The notes under the pieces: generated by a model | The model's input: only the letters and a program-made list of their open reading frames with translations | What the model was told of the DNA's origin: nothing | Database searches by the model: none | Shown: positions 1 through 8,825 of the stretch, piece after piece | How positions within the stretch are numbered: the stretch's first letter is position 1 | Layout of the letters: each line of letters begins with the position of its first letter | Source of the DNA: Marinobacter adhaerens HP15 | GTDB lineage: Bacteria; Pseudomonadota; Gammaproteobacteria; Pseudomonadales; Oleiphilaceae | DNA length: 64,000 nt | Assembly (NCBI RefSeq): GCF_000166295.1 | Contig: NC_017506.1 | Location: forward strand, 434,001-498,000 | Reading direction: 5' to 3' | Position numbers and translations under genes: made by a program

Positions 1-59
1 CCGCGGACTCGACGGAGCTCGGCGTTCTCCAATTGCGGCTGGCCACTGCCGAGCACTAA
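1..59 (+). CDS. Possible 3' end of a gene entering from the left
   Basis: Frame 3 of the plus strand is open from the window edge to a TAA at 57-59 and reads ADSTELGVLQLRLATAEH. Its codons are mostly G or C at the third position, as in neighbouring genes. It would converge on the potassium channel gene, whose stop lies 28 bases away. The minus strand is also open here, so the call is weak and no family can be recognised from 18 residues. Confidence 0.25.
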   Translation, partial: ADSTELGVLQLRLATAEH

Positions 60-86
60 CGATTGGGTCGCAAAGTCAGGCGGCCT

Positions 87-1268
87 TTAACGGGTTGAGT
101 TGTTCTTTGCCGGCTCCTCCGCTTCGCCGGTTTCCCGGGCAGCGGCATGAGCGCGCCACTGCTTCAGGAATACCCGGTATCGCTCCAGCGCTTCCTCCAC
201 CACAGAGACCTCTGGCGTTTCGGCGGATTTGACCAGCACGATCAATCCCTTGCCTTCAATTTCCTCGTTGGTCGGCGGGTGGCAGATGACTTCATTGTCG
301 TTGTCAATGTAGGCGAGCGCCGTCCCGATGCCATGCCTGACCAGGGCGCTCACTATGTCGGCCCAGTTGAGATCGTCCAGCGTCAGGTCATAGCGATGGG
401 GATGGTCATGTTCGTAGTTGAACAGGTCTTCCAGCACTTTCTCTGAGCCGGGCGCTACAACCGAGCGCACCATTATTTCGGGGTAAGTCCGGACCGGACG
501 GATGGTTGTGCGCACGCCGAGCGCCTTGAAGCGGCCCCTGTTTTCGTCGTTGACGCACTCCACGATTGTGTGGTTCCCGAGATTCAGCTCGGTAAGCCGA
601 TGCGCAATATCGAAGGTGAGGCTGTCGGAAGAGGCATCGGCTTCATCGGCTGCAAGCACGATGATATGACGCGCACTGCCGGCGTGAACGGCTTTCAGTG
701 CTTCCGGATCAAAGCCTGCACCGTGGTAGTGCACAACTCCGATGTCCGAAAGTTCGGTGGGCAGTCCCATCGGGAACTGGCGAGTCAGGATCATGATGGG
801 AATGGTTTGGTAGCCCGGAATAGCACGAATCTGGGAGGCGAACCTCATGAAGTACTGGTCGCCGCCATGTTGGGGGGTGTTAATAATGATGATGTGGTCA
901 TTCATTTTATAGGTCCACCTTCCTGACAAAATGCGTTCCCGGCGGTAGAACCGGTATTCGATATAGTCGCTGACGATCAGTGTCAGCAAGGTAATTGAAG
1001 TGATAAACATCAGCACAATGGTGCTGAAACGCCCGATCATGGTCTGGGGCGCATAGTCGCCGTAGCCAACGGTCACCAGCGTGGTCATGGTCAGCCAGGC
1101 GGCCTCGAATAGTTCCAGGTCCTCGACCGCCCAGATGATCAGGACCTGCACCAATAGCAGCCCGCCCAGAATCGCAAAGAGGCGCTTCATCCGTCTCCGA
1201 ATCATCCCGCCCATGGGCAAGTGAGTTTCCTGGTGCTCCGGATTCAGTGGGCGGCGGTTTCGTTGCAT
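87..1268 (-). CDS. Two-TM potassium channel with cytosolic RCK (TrkA-N-like) domain
   Basis: Inner-membrane ion channel of 393 residues. After a basic N-terminus come a first membrane helix (about 28-47), a pore loop with the potassium selectivity filter TVGYGD, and a second helix (about 78-100). The remaining 290 residues look like an RCK nucleotide/ion-sensing module. The first strand reads HIIIINTPQHGG, so the usual GxGxxG Rossmann loop is degenerate and classical NAD binding is doubtful. The gene is divergent from glnE with about 80 bases between starts. In-frame ATGs at 1214 and 1205 are alternative starts, and no start has a convincing ribosome site. Potassium selectivity is inferred from the filter, and the gating ligand is unknown. 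Confidence 0.8.
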   Translation of the reverse strand: MQRNRRPLNPEHQETHLPMGGMIRRRMKRLFAILGGLLLVQVLIIWAVEDLELFEAAWLTMTTLVTVGYGDYAPQTMIGRFSTIVLMFITSITLLTLIVSDYIEYRFYRRERILSGRWTYKMNDHIIIINTPQHGGDQYFMRFASQIRAIPGYQTIPIMILTRQFPMGLPTELSDIGVVHYHGAGFDPEALKAVHAGSARHIIVLAADEADASSDSLTFDIAHRLTELNLGNHTIVECVNDENRGRFKALGVRTTIRPVRTYPEIMVRSVVAPGSEKVLEDLFNYEHDHPHRYDLTLDDLNWADIVSALVRHGIGTALAYIDNDNEVICHPPTNEEIEGKGLIVLVKSAETPEVSVVEEALERYRVFLKQWRAHAAARETGEAEEPAKNNSTR

Positions 1269-1348
1269 CCGTGTCTGCGGCCTGTTCAGTTGCGGGTAAG
1301 TTCGTTATACAGTACCCGAAATATAACAGAGAGACAGGGGTTTGCATT

Positions 1349-4255
1349 ATGTCCGAGCCATGGCACAGCCTTCCGAAACCGCTGGCGGATGATGTCGCCG
1401 GGTGCTGGGAATCAGTGTTCCCGGAAGGAGTTCCGGCCTGGTTGACCTCACCGGAGGGTATGGATGACACCGTGGTGGCTACTGCGATCTCCCGCAGCCT
1501 GTTCCTCCGTCAGACCCTGGAACGCCATGCCGATCAGGTAGAGGCATTGATGGCCTCTCGTTCGCTGACTGAGCCAACCACTCCGGACTATCTGGAAAGT
1601 CGATGGCAGGAGTACCTCTCTGAAGTTGACGGTGAGCCTGGCCTGCATTCGGCCCTCAGACAATTCCGCATGGAGACCCAGTTCCGGATTATATGGCGGG
1701 ATCTGATGCGATGGGCGGACCTGGCTGAGACCATGGCGGCGACGAGTGTATTTGCCGATATCTGTATTGATGGAGCGCTCAGCTGGCTATACCAGGACGC
1801 CTGCGAGCAATACGGTACGCCTCGAGGGGCCGACCCGGTAACCGGACAGGAAACCGACCAGAAAATGGTGGTGCTGGGTATGGGTAAGCTGGGTGGTCGG
1901 GAGCTGAACGTCTCCTCGGACATTGATCTTATCTTTGCCTTTCCGAGCAAGGGGGAAACCGTTGGCGGGCGGCGCTCACTGGATAATCAGCAGTTCTTCG
2001 TTCGCCTTGGCCAGCGGCTGATTCAGGCTCTGGACCAGATTACGGCAGACGGTTTTGTGTTCCGGGTGGACATGCGTCTCCGGCCTTATGGTCAGAGTGG
2101 CGCGCTGGCGCTGAGTTTTGCTGCTCTGGAAACCTACTATCAGGACCAGGGGCGGGATTGGGAGCGGTACGCCATGGTCAAGGCCCGGGTGGTGGCGGGC
2201 GATCAAAGGGCGGGTCAGGTGCTCATGGAGACGCTGCGCCCCTTCGTTTACCGCAAGTACATCGATTTCAGCGCGTTCGAGTCCCTGCGCAGCATGAAGG
2301 CCATGATTGGCCGGGAGGTGCGCAGAAAGGGGCTCGAAAACAATATCAAGCTGGGTAGCGGCGGTATCCGAGAGATCGAGTTTGTGGTTCAGGCATTCCA
2401 GCTCATTCGCGGTGGCCGGGACAGGGAGCTTCAGCAGCGGGAGCTGCTGGTCATCCTGAAAGAGCTGGAAGAGCTCGAGCTGTTGCCGTCGCCGGTGGTT
2501 GGTGAGCTTCGCGACGCCTATGTGTTTCTGAGAAACCTGGAGCATGCGCTCCAGGGTATGGAAGACAAGCAAACCCAGTTGCTGCCGGAAGATGAGCTGT
2601 CCCGGACACGGGTCGCCACAATTATGGATTTCGAGAACTGGCAGGCCTGCGAACAGTGCCTCAGAGAACACCGGGAGCGGGTCGCCACGCATTTTTCCAA
2701 CATTATCACCACGGAAGATGACGAAGATGAGGGGCAGGGGGCCCTCGAAGAGGGGTGGTTCGAGCTCTGGCTTTCCGAAATGGAAGAGGCGGCCGCAGCC
2801 GACTGGCTCAAATCGCGGGGCTATGAAGACCCCGGTGCTACGTTGGCGGAGCTGGCTGAACTTCGTGAAAACAGGACTGTTCAGAATCTACAGACCCAGG
2901 GGCGCCGGCGACTCAATCAGTTCATGCCCATGCTGCTTGAGGCGCTCACCCAGGTGGATAACCCGTCCGAGACCCTGTCCAGGGTGTTGCAGCTCGTGGA
3001 AGCCATACTGCGTCGCACGGCCTACATGGTGTTGCTGCTGGAAAATCCGGGCGCCTGTACCCAACTGGTGCGGTTGTGCAGTGAGAGCCCCTGGATTGCC
3101 AGGCAGCTGGCGGAAACACCGCTCCTGCTGGATGAGTTGTTGAACGCCGAGAGCCTGTACAGCCCACCCGCGAAAGCAGAATTGCAGGATGATTTGCGCC
3201 AGCAGATGCTTCGGATTCCGTTTGAGGATCTGGAAGAGCAGATGGAGTCACTGCGGCATTTCAAGAAAGCCCATATCCTGCGGGTTGCGGCGTCCGAACT
3301 GAAAGGCACATTGCCGTTGATGAAGGTCAGTGACTACCTCACCTGGATCGCCGAGGTTGTTCTGGATCATGTGGTGGACGTAGCCTTCGCCAACTTGGTC
3401 AGCCGCCACGGCTATCCGCGCCGGGAAGATGGCTCCGCCTGTGAAACCGATTTTGCCATCATTGGCTATGGCAAGCTGGGCGGGATCGAACTGGGCTATA
3501 CCTCCGATCTTGACCTGGTGTTTGTGCACAAAGCTGATCCGGAGCTGGCCACCGACGGTGAAAAGCCCATCGACAATGCGGTTTTTTACACGCGGCTTGG
3601 CCAAAGGATCGTCCACATCCTCAACACCCAGACGCCCTCGGGGCAGCTTTATGAGGTCGATATGCGCTTGAGGCCGTCCGGTAACTCCGGGCTGCTGGTC
3701 AGTACTTTGCAGGCCTTCGAAAAATATCAGCGCGAGGACGCCTGGACCTGGGAGCATCAGGCGCTTGCCCGTGCCAGGGGCGTCGCCGGATGCACGGAGA
3801 CCCTTGAAGCTTTTGAATCCATACGCCACGAGATCCTTTGTCAGCCCCGTGACCGTGAAAAACTCCGGAACGAGGTGGTCGAAATGCGGGAGAAGATGCG
3901 GGCCAGTCTGGCCACGCCGGAAAGCCGGCAGGACGAGGTGTTTCATATCAAGCATGATACCGGCGGCATCGTTGATATCGAGTTTATCGTCCAGTACCTG
4001 ATGCTGGCGTGGTCCGCTGAGCACCCGGAGCTGACCCAGTGGTCCGATAACATTCGCCAGATGGAGGAGCTGGGGCGCGCCGGGGTGATGGCTGTGGAAG
4101 ATGCCGAAAAACTCAGGGAAACCTTCATCGCCCTTCGCTCCACCATCCACCGACGGGCGCTCCAGAACCTCAATAGTCAGGTGGAGGGTGATGCCTTCTC
4201 ACAAGAGCGTGACTACATCCGCGCCATGTGGAAAAAAGTGATGATTGAGGCCTGA
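1349..4255 (+). CDS. glnE: Bifunctional glutamine synthetase adenylyltransferase/adenylyl-removing enzyme
   Basis: GlnE adds AMP to, and removes it from, glutamine synthetase in response to PII proteins, tuning nitrogen assimilation. The 968-residue product has the expected two nucleotidyltransferase halves. The adenylyl-removing active site is near residues 176-196 (GMGKLGGRELNVSSDIDL) and the adenylylating one near 704-722 (GYGKLGGIELGYTSDLDL). Both keep the G-K-G-G and D-x-D metal residues. The frame is open further upstream to 1247, but the ATG at 1349 (MSEPWHSLPKPL) gives the normal family length. ilvE follows after 77 bases. Its functional partner glutamate synthase (gltB) begins at the right end of this window. 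Confidence 0.97.
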   Translation: MSEPWHSLPKPLADDVAGCWESVFPEGVPAWLTSPEGMDDTVVATAISRSLFLRQTLERHADQVEALMASRSLTEPTTPDYLESRWQEYLSEVDGEPGLHSALRQFRMETQFRIIWRDLMRWADLAETMAATSVFADICIDGALSWLYQDACEQYGTPRGADPVTGQETDQKMVVLGMGKLGGRELNVSSDIDLIFAFPSKGETVGGRRSLDNQQFFVRLGQRLIQALDQITADGFVFRVDMRLRPYGQSGALALSFAALETYYQDQGRDWERYAMVKARVVAGDQRAGQVLMETLRPFVYRKYIDFSAFESLRSMKAMIGREVRRKGLENNIKLGSGGIREIEFVVQAFQLIRGGRDRELQQRELLVILKELEELELLPSPVVGELRDAYVFLRNLEHALQGMEDKQTQLLPEDELSRTRVATIMDFENWQACEQCLREHRERVATHFSNIITTEDDEDEGQGALEEGWFELWLSEMEEAAAADWLKSRGYEDPGATLAELAELRENRTVQNLQTQGRRRLNQFMPMLLEALTQVDNPSETLSRVLQLVEAILRRTAYMVLLLENPGACTQLVRLCSESPWIARQLAETPLLLDELLNAESLYSPPAKAELQDDLRQQMLRIPFEDLEEQMESLRHFKKAHILRVAASELKGTLPLMKVSDYLTWIAEVVLDHVVDVAFANLVSRHGYPRREDGSACETDFAIIGYGKLGGIELGYTSDLDLVFVHKADPELATDGEKPIDNAVFYTRLGQRIVHILNTQTPSGQLYEVDMRLRPSGNSGLLVSTLQAFEKYQREDAWTWEHQALARARGVAGCTETLEAFESIRHEILCQPRDREKLRNEVVEMREKMRASLATPESRQDEVFHIKHDTGGIVDIEFIVQYLMLAWSAEHPELTQWSDNIRQMEELGRAGVMAVEDAEKLRETFIALRSTIHRRALQNLNSQVEGDAFSQERDYIRAMWKKVMIEA

Positions 4256-4282
4256 GGCAAATTCAATTCCGGCAGATTTTCC

Positions 4283-4291
4283 TGCTAGAAT
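4283..4291 (+). promoter_or_regulatory. Putative extended -10 promoter of ilvE
   Basis: TGCTAGAAT matches the extended -10 pattern TGnTAnAAT and lies 42 bases before the ilvE start. I see no good -35 element upstream, which is normal for this class. Transcription would begin near 4298. Confidence 0.4.
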
Positions 4292-4332
4292 GCCGGTTCC
4301 CCCGAAAAACGCTTTTTTAGGAGCAATGAAGA

Positions 4333-5259
4333 ATGTCGATGGCTGATCGCGATGGCGTTATCTGGATGGATGGTGAAATGGTTCCCTGGCGGGATGCCAA
4401 GACCCACGTCCTGACTCACACCCTGCATTACGGCCTGGGCTGTTTTGAAGGTGTGCGGGCCTACAACACCGCGAATGGCCCGGCCATTTTCCGCCTGAAA
4501 GAGCACACGGATCGTCTTTTCCGTTCCGCCCACATCCTGAACATGAAGATGCCGTTCAGCAAGGACGAGATCAACGAGGCCCAGCGTGCAGCGGTACGGG
4601 AAAACAATCTTGACGAAGCCTACCTGCGCCCAATGGCGTTTCTCGGTTCCGAGGGTATGGGGCTCAGGGCTGATAACCTAAAGGTGCACGTAATGGTTGC
4701 GGCCTGGAGCTGGCCTTCCTACATGTCACCGGAAGCGAAGGAAATGGGGATCAAGGTGCGCACGTCCTCCTACACGCGCCACCACGTCAATATCACCATG
4801 TGCAAGGCCAAGGCGAACGGCAACTACATTAACTCGATGCTGGCCCTGAACGAGGCCATTTCCGGTGGTGCCGAGGAAGCCCTGCTGCTGGACAACGAAG
4901 GGTACGTTGCCGAAGGCTCCGGAGAAAACATTTTCATCATGCGTGATGGTGTGCTGCATACGCCTGAACTCACCTCCTGCCTGGAGGGTATTACCCGTGC
5001 CACGATCATGGATTTTGCGCGCGAGCTCAACATTCCGATCAAGGAGCGCCGGATTACCCGCGATGAGGTCTACATCGCCGACGAAGCCTTCTTCACAGGC
5101 ACAGCGGCCGAGGTGCTGCCGATCCGCGAACTGGATGGCCGTGTGATCGGTGCCGGCAAGCGTGGCCCGGTGACCGAGAAGCTTCAGGCTATGTACTTTG
5201 ATGCAGTCAAGGGCAAGCTGGCTGAGCACAGCGGTTGGCTGACGCACGTCAAAGGCTGA
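4333..5259 (+). CDS. ilvE: Branched-chain amino acid aminotransferase
   Basis: PLP enzyme of fold type IV that transfers amino groups between glutamate and the 2-oxo acids of leucine, isoleucine and valine. The 308-residue length is typical. The Schiff-base lysine is K160 in CKAKANGNYINS, and the cofactor-phosphate region EGSGENIF and the GITR motif (LEGITRATIMD) follow. The ATG at 4333 is preceded by TAGGAGC at 4318-4324. The gene lies between glnE and the glycan locus and ends in a good hairpin terminator, so it is probably its own transcription unit. Confidence 0.96.
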   Translation: MSMADRDGVIWMDGEMVPWRDAKTHVLTHTLHYGLGCFEGVRAYNTANGPAIFRLKEHTDRLFRSAHILNMKMPFSKDEINEAQRAAVRENNLDEAYLRPMAFLGSEGMGLRADNLKVHVMVAAWSWPSYMSPEAKEMGIKVRTSSYTRHHVNITMCKAKANGNYINSMLALNEAISGGAEEALLLDNEGYVAEGSGENIFIMRDGVLHTPELTSCLEGITRATIMDFARELNIPIKERRITRDEVYIADEAFFTGTAAEVLPIRELDGRVIGAGKRGPVTEKLQAMYFDAVKGKLAEHSGWLTHVKG

Positions 5260-5276
5260 TTCCAGAATAATTGCAG

Positions 5277-5314
5277 GCCGCCGTTTGCTGTTTCAGCCCG
5301 GCGGCTTTGTTGTT
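5277..5314 (+). terminator. Rho-independent terminator of ilvE
   Basis: Seven-base stem GCCGCCG (5277-5283) pairs with CGGCGGC (5299-5305), followed by TTTGTTGTTT. It lies 17 bases after the ilvE stop. Confidence 0.65.
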
Positions 5315-5346
5315 TAACACACCCTGTTTACTGGCGGGACGAGCAA

Positions 5347-5754
5347 ATGGCAGACGTTATCAAGGTACCGGTATCTTTTGGCGAGGTGCTGGACAAAATC
5401 ACCATTCTCGAAATCAAGTCCGAGCGCATCAAGGATGAAACGAAGGTCAAGAATGTCCGGCTTGAGCTTGATGAGCTGAGCGCTACCTGGGACGAGGCGG
5501 TAAAGGATAAGGCTGCTGAAATCGCCGATCTCCGCAAGCAGCTGAAAGCGGTCAACGAAGAGCTGTGGGTGATTGAAGACGATATTCGGGATCAGGAAGC
5601 CGCCCAAGACTTTGGCGCGAGATTTATTGAGCTGGCACGCGCTGTATACGTCACCAATGACAAGCGCGCTGCGATCAAAAAAGAGGTCAACCTGGCCCTG
5701 GGGTCTCGTTTCGTGGAAGAGAAGTCCTACCAGGACTACACCGCACGGAAGTGA
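5347..5754 (+). CDS. DUF6165 family protein
   Basis: Small soluble protein of 135 residues that I recognise as DUF6165 (MADVIKVPVSFGEVLDKITIL...). It is highly charged and predicted mostly helical, with a probable coiled coil around residues 30-80, and it has no signal peptide or membrane segment. Its function is not known to me. Here it opens the glycan locus and converges on an OpsX-like glycosyltransferase. An accessory role in surface polysaccharide assembly is guilt by association only. The ATG at 5347 is preceded by the purine-rich GGCGGGACGAGCAA. Confidence 0.8.
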   Translation: MADVIKVPVSFGEVLDKITILEIKSERIKDETKVKNVRLELDELSATWDEAVKDKAAEIADLRKQLKAVNEELWVIEDDIRDQEAAQDFGARFIELARAVYVTNDKRAAIKKEVNLALGSRFVEEKSYQDYTARK

Positions 5755-5759
5755 AATTT

Positions 5760-5789
5760 TGGGTCAGATGAACGCTTTCATCTGACCCA
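5760..5789. terminator. Perfect hairpin between converging genes
   Basis: A 12-base arm at 5760-5771 (TGGGTCAGATGA) is perfectly inverted at 5778-5789 with a six-base loop. The right arm contains the stop codon of the minus-strand glycosyltransferase, and the left arm begins six bases after the DUF6165 stop. Neither side has a strong T-tract, so a bidirectional terminator or 3'-end stabiliser is an inference. Confidence 0.6.
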
Positions 5790-6836
5790 GCTTTCAGCTT
5801 TGGCCACCGGGTTAACTTCAACCCACCGATCCAGCATATTCGTGGCATCTGCAACCGTGATCAGCTCCATCGCCCCCTCGAACTCTGCTTTCGCCCCCCA
5901 CCGGGCCTGTTCCACCGTTTTGCCGGTAAACTTCTCCAGTGCTTCAGGATACCGGTTCACACACCAGTCCAGAGAATTATAGGGCCCGGAGCGGTAAGGA
6001 TTGCTTGCGGCAAACAGCCCAAGGACATCGGTGCCCACCGCACTGGCGATATGAGCCGGCCCAGTATCGGGCGCTACCACGAGGTCGGCATGGGTCATTA
6101 ACGCTGTCAGTTGCTTCAGGGTGTCCTTGCCGCAGATGTTGTGCGCTTTTTCCTTCATTGCGGCTTCGATGGCGGCGCAGTACTCGGCCTCGGACGGGGC
6201 GGGGCTGCCCACCAGAATCACCTTCATACCGTGCTTCTGAATCGCGTGATCAGCCAGCTGTGCGTAACGCTCAGCGGGCCAGTTACGCAGTGTGTGGCTG
6301 GCACACGGACTTATTACAAGGTTCTTGCGGTCATTAGCCAGTTGCTCGCGCGCAAACTCATGGTCTGAATCGTTCAACGGAATCTGCCAGCGCGGCGGCG
6401 CGGCCTTGAGGTCCAAAGGTTCGAGGAAGCTGGCAAGGCAGTCTCGCACGTGCTGCTTCGGTGCCGGTTTGATCCGGTGGTTTATAAACAGGCTGTGAAG
6501 ATCCTTGCTGCGGGCCTTGTCATAGCCAATCCTGACCCTGGCCGGAATGCAGACAGCGGCGAGGTTGGCTCGGAAAGCCACCTGCATGTGAAGCAGCGCG
6601 TCAAACTTGCGCCCCGACATTTGTCTGCGAAGCTCAGCGTAGCCTTTGCGACCGGCCTTTTTGTCGAAAATAATGAATTCAACGCCGGGCAGATCGCCAA
6701 CCAGCTTGGCTTCGATCTTGCCGATAACCCAGGTGATCTTCACGCCGGGAAGCTGCTCCTGGAGGCTCAGCACGACAGGTATTACGTGAGTCACGTCGCC
6801 GATGGCGGACAGGCGAAGAATGCAGATGGAGTTCAT
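5778..6836 (-). CDS. Glycosyltransferase family 9, OpsX-like heptosyltransferase
   Basis: GT-B glycosyltransferase of 352 residues in the ADP-heptose transferase family (GT9). The N-terminus ICILRLSAIGDVTHVIPV carries the acceptor-domain motif. SPCASHTLRNWPAERYAQL and DTGPAHIASAVG form the nucleotide-sugar side. The pattern is closer to Haemophilus OpsX, which adds heptose I to a phosphorylated Kdo, than to enteric WaaC. Divergent placement next to kdkA, whose product phosphorylates Kdo, supports that role. The frame is open to 6890, but the ATG at 6836 (MNSICILRLS) gives the canonical N-terminus. The exact sugar is inferred, not shown. Confidence 0.8.
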   Translation of the reverse strand: MNSICILRLSAIGDVTHVIPVVLSLQEQLPGVKITWVIGKIEAKLVGDLPGVEFIIFDKKAGRKGYAELRRQMSGRKFDALLHMQVAFRANLAAVCIPARVRIGYDKARSKDLHSLFINHRIKPAPKQHVRDCLASFLEPLDLKAAPPRWQIPLNDSDHEFAREQLANDRKNLVISPCASHTLRNWPAERYAQLADHAIQKHGMKVILVGSPAPSEAEYCAAIEAAMKEKAHNICGKDTLKQLTALMTHADLVVAPDTGPAHIASAVGTDVLGLFAASNPYRSGPYNSLDWCVNRYPEALEKFTGKTVEQARWGAKAEFEGAMELITVADATNMLDRWVEVNPVAKAESWVR

Positions 6837-6993
6837 CAGATATTGATCCGGTTCAGGTTGTGGCCTGGTGCTGTGGAGCTTTGTCGGCAATCATTGGTAA
6901 ACTGGCCGCCATTCTAACTTACTCGCGCGTTTCCGTCCCGGCGTGAGTGGGTAGTACGTGCCTTCTTTCAATTTCGGTGACCGGGGACCCAGC

Positions 6994-7710
6994 ATGGTGG
7001 AGTCTGAAATCTGTATCCGGGAAAGGGCTTCGGCAATGCTGATTCACCCGGATTACGAGGGCAGGGTTACCGAGGACTGGTTCAATTCCGCCTCTTGGGG
7101 CAATCAAGCCCGCCCGGTAAGCAGCGGGGGCCGCGGCGGCGCCTGGTTTTTGCAGGCCGGCGAGGACAGATTGGTGCTTCGAGAATATCGCCGGGGCGGG
7201 TTGATGGCGAAATTTGCGCGATACGCCTACGCCTTCACCGGCGAGGAGCATGTGCGGTCTTTTGCAGAGTTCCGGTTGCTCAACAAATTGGTTAGTCAGG
7301 GGCTTCCCGTACCCTGTCCTGTTGCGGCCTGGTATCGGAAACTGTCGCCAATTCAGTATCGGGCCGCCATCATCATTGAACGGTTGGAGAACACCACGCC
7401 CCTGGCTGACCTTATCTCGGAGCTGGACAATGGGGCGTGGACGTCCATTGGAGAAACCATTCGTCGATTTCACGACGCCGGCGTCATGCATGCGGACCTG
7501 AACTGCTTCAATGTACTGGTCCGGGGCAACGAGTACTTTCTGATTGATTTCGACAAGAGCAGGTTGATGACTGGCAGTGCCCCGGCGCGCTGGAAAGAGG
7601 CCAATCTTGATCGCTTCTCGCGGTCGCTGGTAAAGGTGGCCGGAGAAGACGCACGGGCAAAAGCCTGGAGTTATTTCATGAACGGATACAACAGGGGAAT
7701 GGCCACTTGA
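6994..7710 (+). CDS. kdkA: 3-deoxy-D-manno-octulosonic acid (Kdo) kinase
   Basis: KdkA phosphorylates O-4 of the first Kdo on lipid A, using ATP, at the inner membrane. The kinase-like core is clear: LREYRRGG, a catalytic HADLNCFNVL, and the metal-binding LIDFDKS about 15 residues later. This resembles the Haemophilus enzyme in order and spacing. I chose the ATG at 6994 (MVESEICIRE, 238 residues) because GGGGA lies six bases upstream and the length fits. A GTG at 6958 would add 12 residues. It is first in a four-gene plus-strand run with the next three transferases, overlapping the next start by four bases. Substrate identity rests on family knowledge and context. Confidence 0.88.
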   Translation: MVESEICIRERASAMLIHPDYEGRVTEDWFNSASWGNQARPVSSGGRGGAWFLQAGEDRLVLREYRRGGLMAKFARYAYAFTGEEHVRSFAEFRLLNKLVSQGLPVPCPVAAWYRKLSPIQYRAAIIIERLENTTPLADLISELDNGAWTSIGETIRRFHDAGVMHADLNCFNVLVRGNEYFLIDFDKSRLMTGSAPARWKEANLDRFSRSLVKVAGEDARAKAWSYFMNGYNRGMAT

Positions 7711-8825
7711 CCAATCCACAACAGGGCGGATCGCTTCCGTCGATACTTTGTCTTACGGATGCCTGTGATCGTCCGGAGACTGAACTCTTTATCGGGCTCA
7801 GAAAGGCCGGGTTCGACGTCGACGTCATGTGTAACCCCAAGGGCCGGAACTATCAGCGTCTTGTCGACGAGGGCATGGTTGCCTGTCCCATGGCCTTGAA
7901 GAACCGCTTTGACAAAGAGGGCACCGAGTCCATCCGCCAACAACTGGCCAAGAAAAACTACGAGGTCATTCATGCCTATAATCCCCGGGCCCTGGCCTGC
8001 GGATTACGGGCTTCCCGGGGCACGGATATCAAGATCGTCGCTTATCGTGGTGTGATCGGAAACATCAGTTTTCTCAATCCGGAATCCTGGATTACCTTCC
8101 TGCATCCTCGCGTCAGCAAGATTGTCTGTGTCGCTGATGCCATCAAGGATTACCTGGCCAGCCTCCGGTTTCTGTGGATGCACATTCCTGAACGGAAGCT
8201 TCAGAGAATCTACAAAGGGCACGACCTGGACTGGTATCAATCGCCCAAGGCCGACCTGACACAGTTTGGTGTTCCGGAAGATGCCTTCGTGGTGTGCTGC
8301 ACCGGGAGAAATACCCCGAGAAAAGGCTTCGATGACCTGATTGAAGCGATCGATAAGCTGCCTGAGGATGTAGATATACATTTGCTGCTGGTGGGAGACG
8401 TTCTTGATAACGAAGAGATTCAGGCGCAGGCCGCTGCCACTTCTCACCCCGAGCGGATTCACTTTACAGGTTACCGCAACGATGCGCCGGCCATAGCGGC
8501 GGCCAGTGATGTGTTTGTGCTTCCCTCGAAGGAAAGGGAAGGACTGCCCCGTGCCGTCATCGAGGCGATGGTCTACGGAGTGACGCCGGTAGTGACCAGT
8601 GTTGGCGGTATGCCGGAGCTGGTGGAAGATGGCGTCAGCGGTATTGTGGTTGAACCGAAAAATGCTCCCGGGCTTTCAGCGGCTATTGAGCGGCTTTACC
8701 GAGATCGTGAATTGGCGGCCTCTCTTGGGCAGGCTGCGAGGCAACGGATAGCCCGGCATTTTCACACCTCACAGACCGTCACTGAGACGGGTGAGCTATA
8801 CAAATCGCTGACGGGCAGGGCTTGA
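7707..8825 (+). CDS. Glycosyltransferase family 4 protein
   Basis: Cytoplasmic GT-B glycosyltransferase of 372 residues. The C-terminal half has the GT4 signature: GRNTPRKGFDDLIEAI, then FVLPSKEREGLPRAVIEAM with the E-x7-E pair, then TSVGGMPELVEDG. It starts at a TTG that overlaps the kdkA stop (TTGA), with AGGGGA eight bases upstream, so translational coupling is likely. The donor and acceptor sugars cannot be read from the sequence. The position after kdkA suggests core oligosaccharide extension. Confidence 0.82.
   Translation: MTNPQQGGSLPSILCLTDACDRPETELFIGLRKAGFDVDVMCNPKGRNYQRLVDEGMVACPMALKNRFDKEGTESIRQQLAKKNYEVIHAYNPRALACGLRASRGTDIKIVAYRGVIGNISFLNPESWITFLHPRVSKIVCVADAIKDYLASLRFLWMHIPERKLQRIYKGHDLDWYQSPKADLTQFGVPEDAFVVCCTGRNTPRKGFDDLIEAIDKLPEDVDIHLLLVGDVLDNEEIQAQAAATSHPERIHFTGYRNDAPAIAAASDVFVLPSKEREGLPRAVIEAMVYGVTPVVTSVGGMPELVEDGVSGIVVEPKNAPGLSAAIERLYRDRELAASLGQAARQRIARHFHTSQTVTETGELYKSLTGRA

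Noticed and set aside
6919..7719. 266-codon minus-strand frame over kdkA
   Set aside because: kdkA carries kinase motifs and is in an operon on the plus strand; the opposing frame has no family resemblance.
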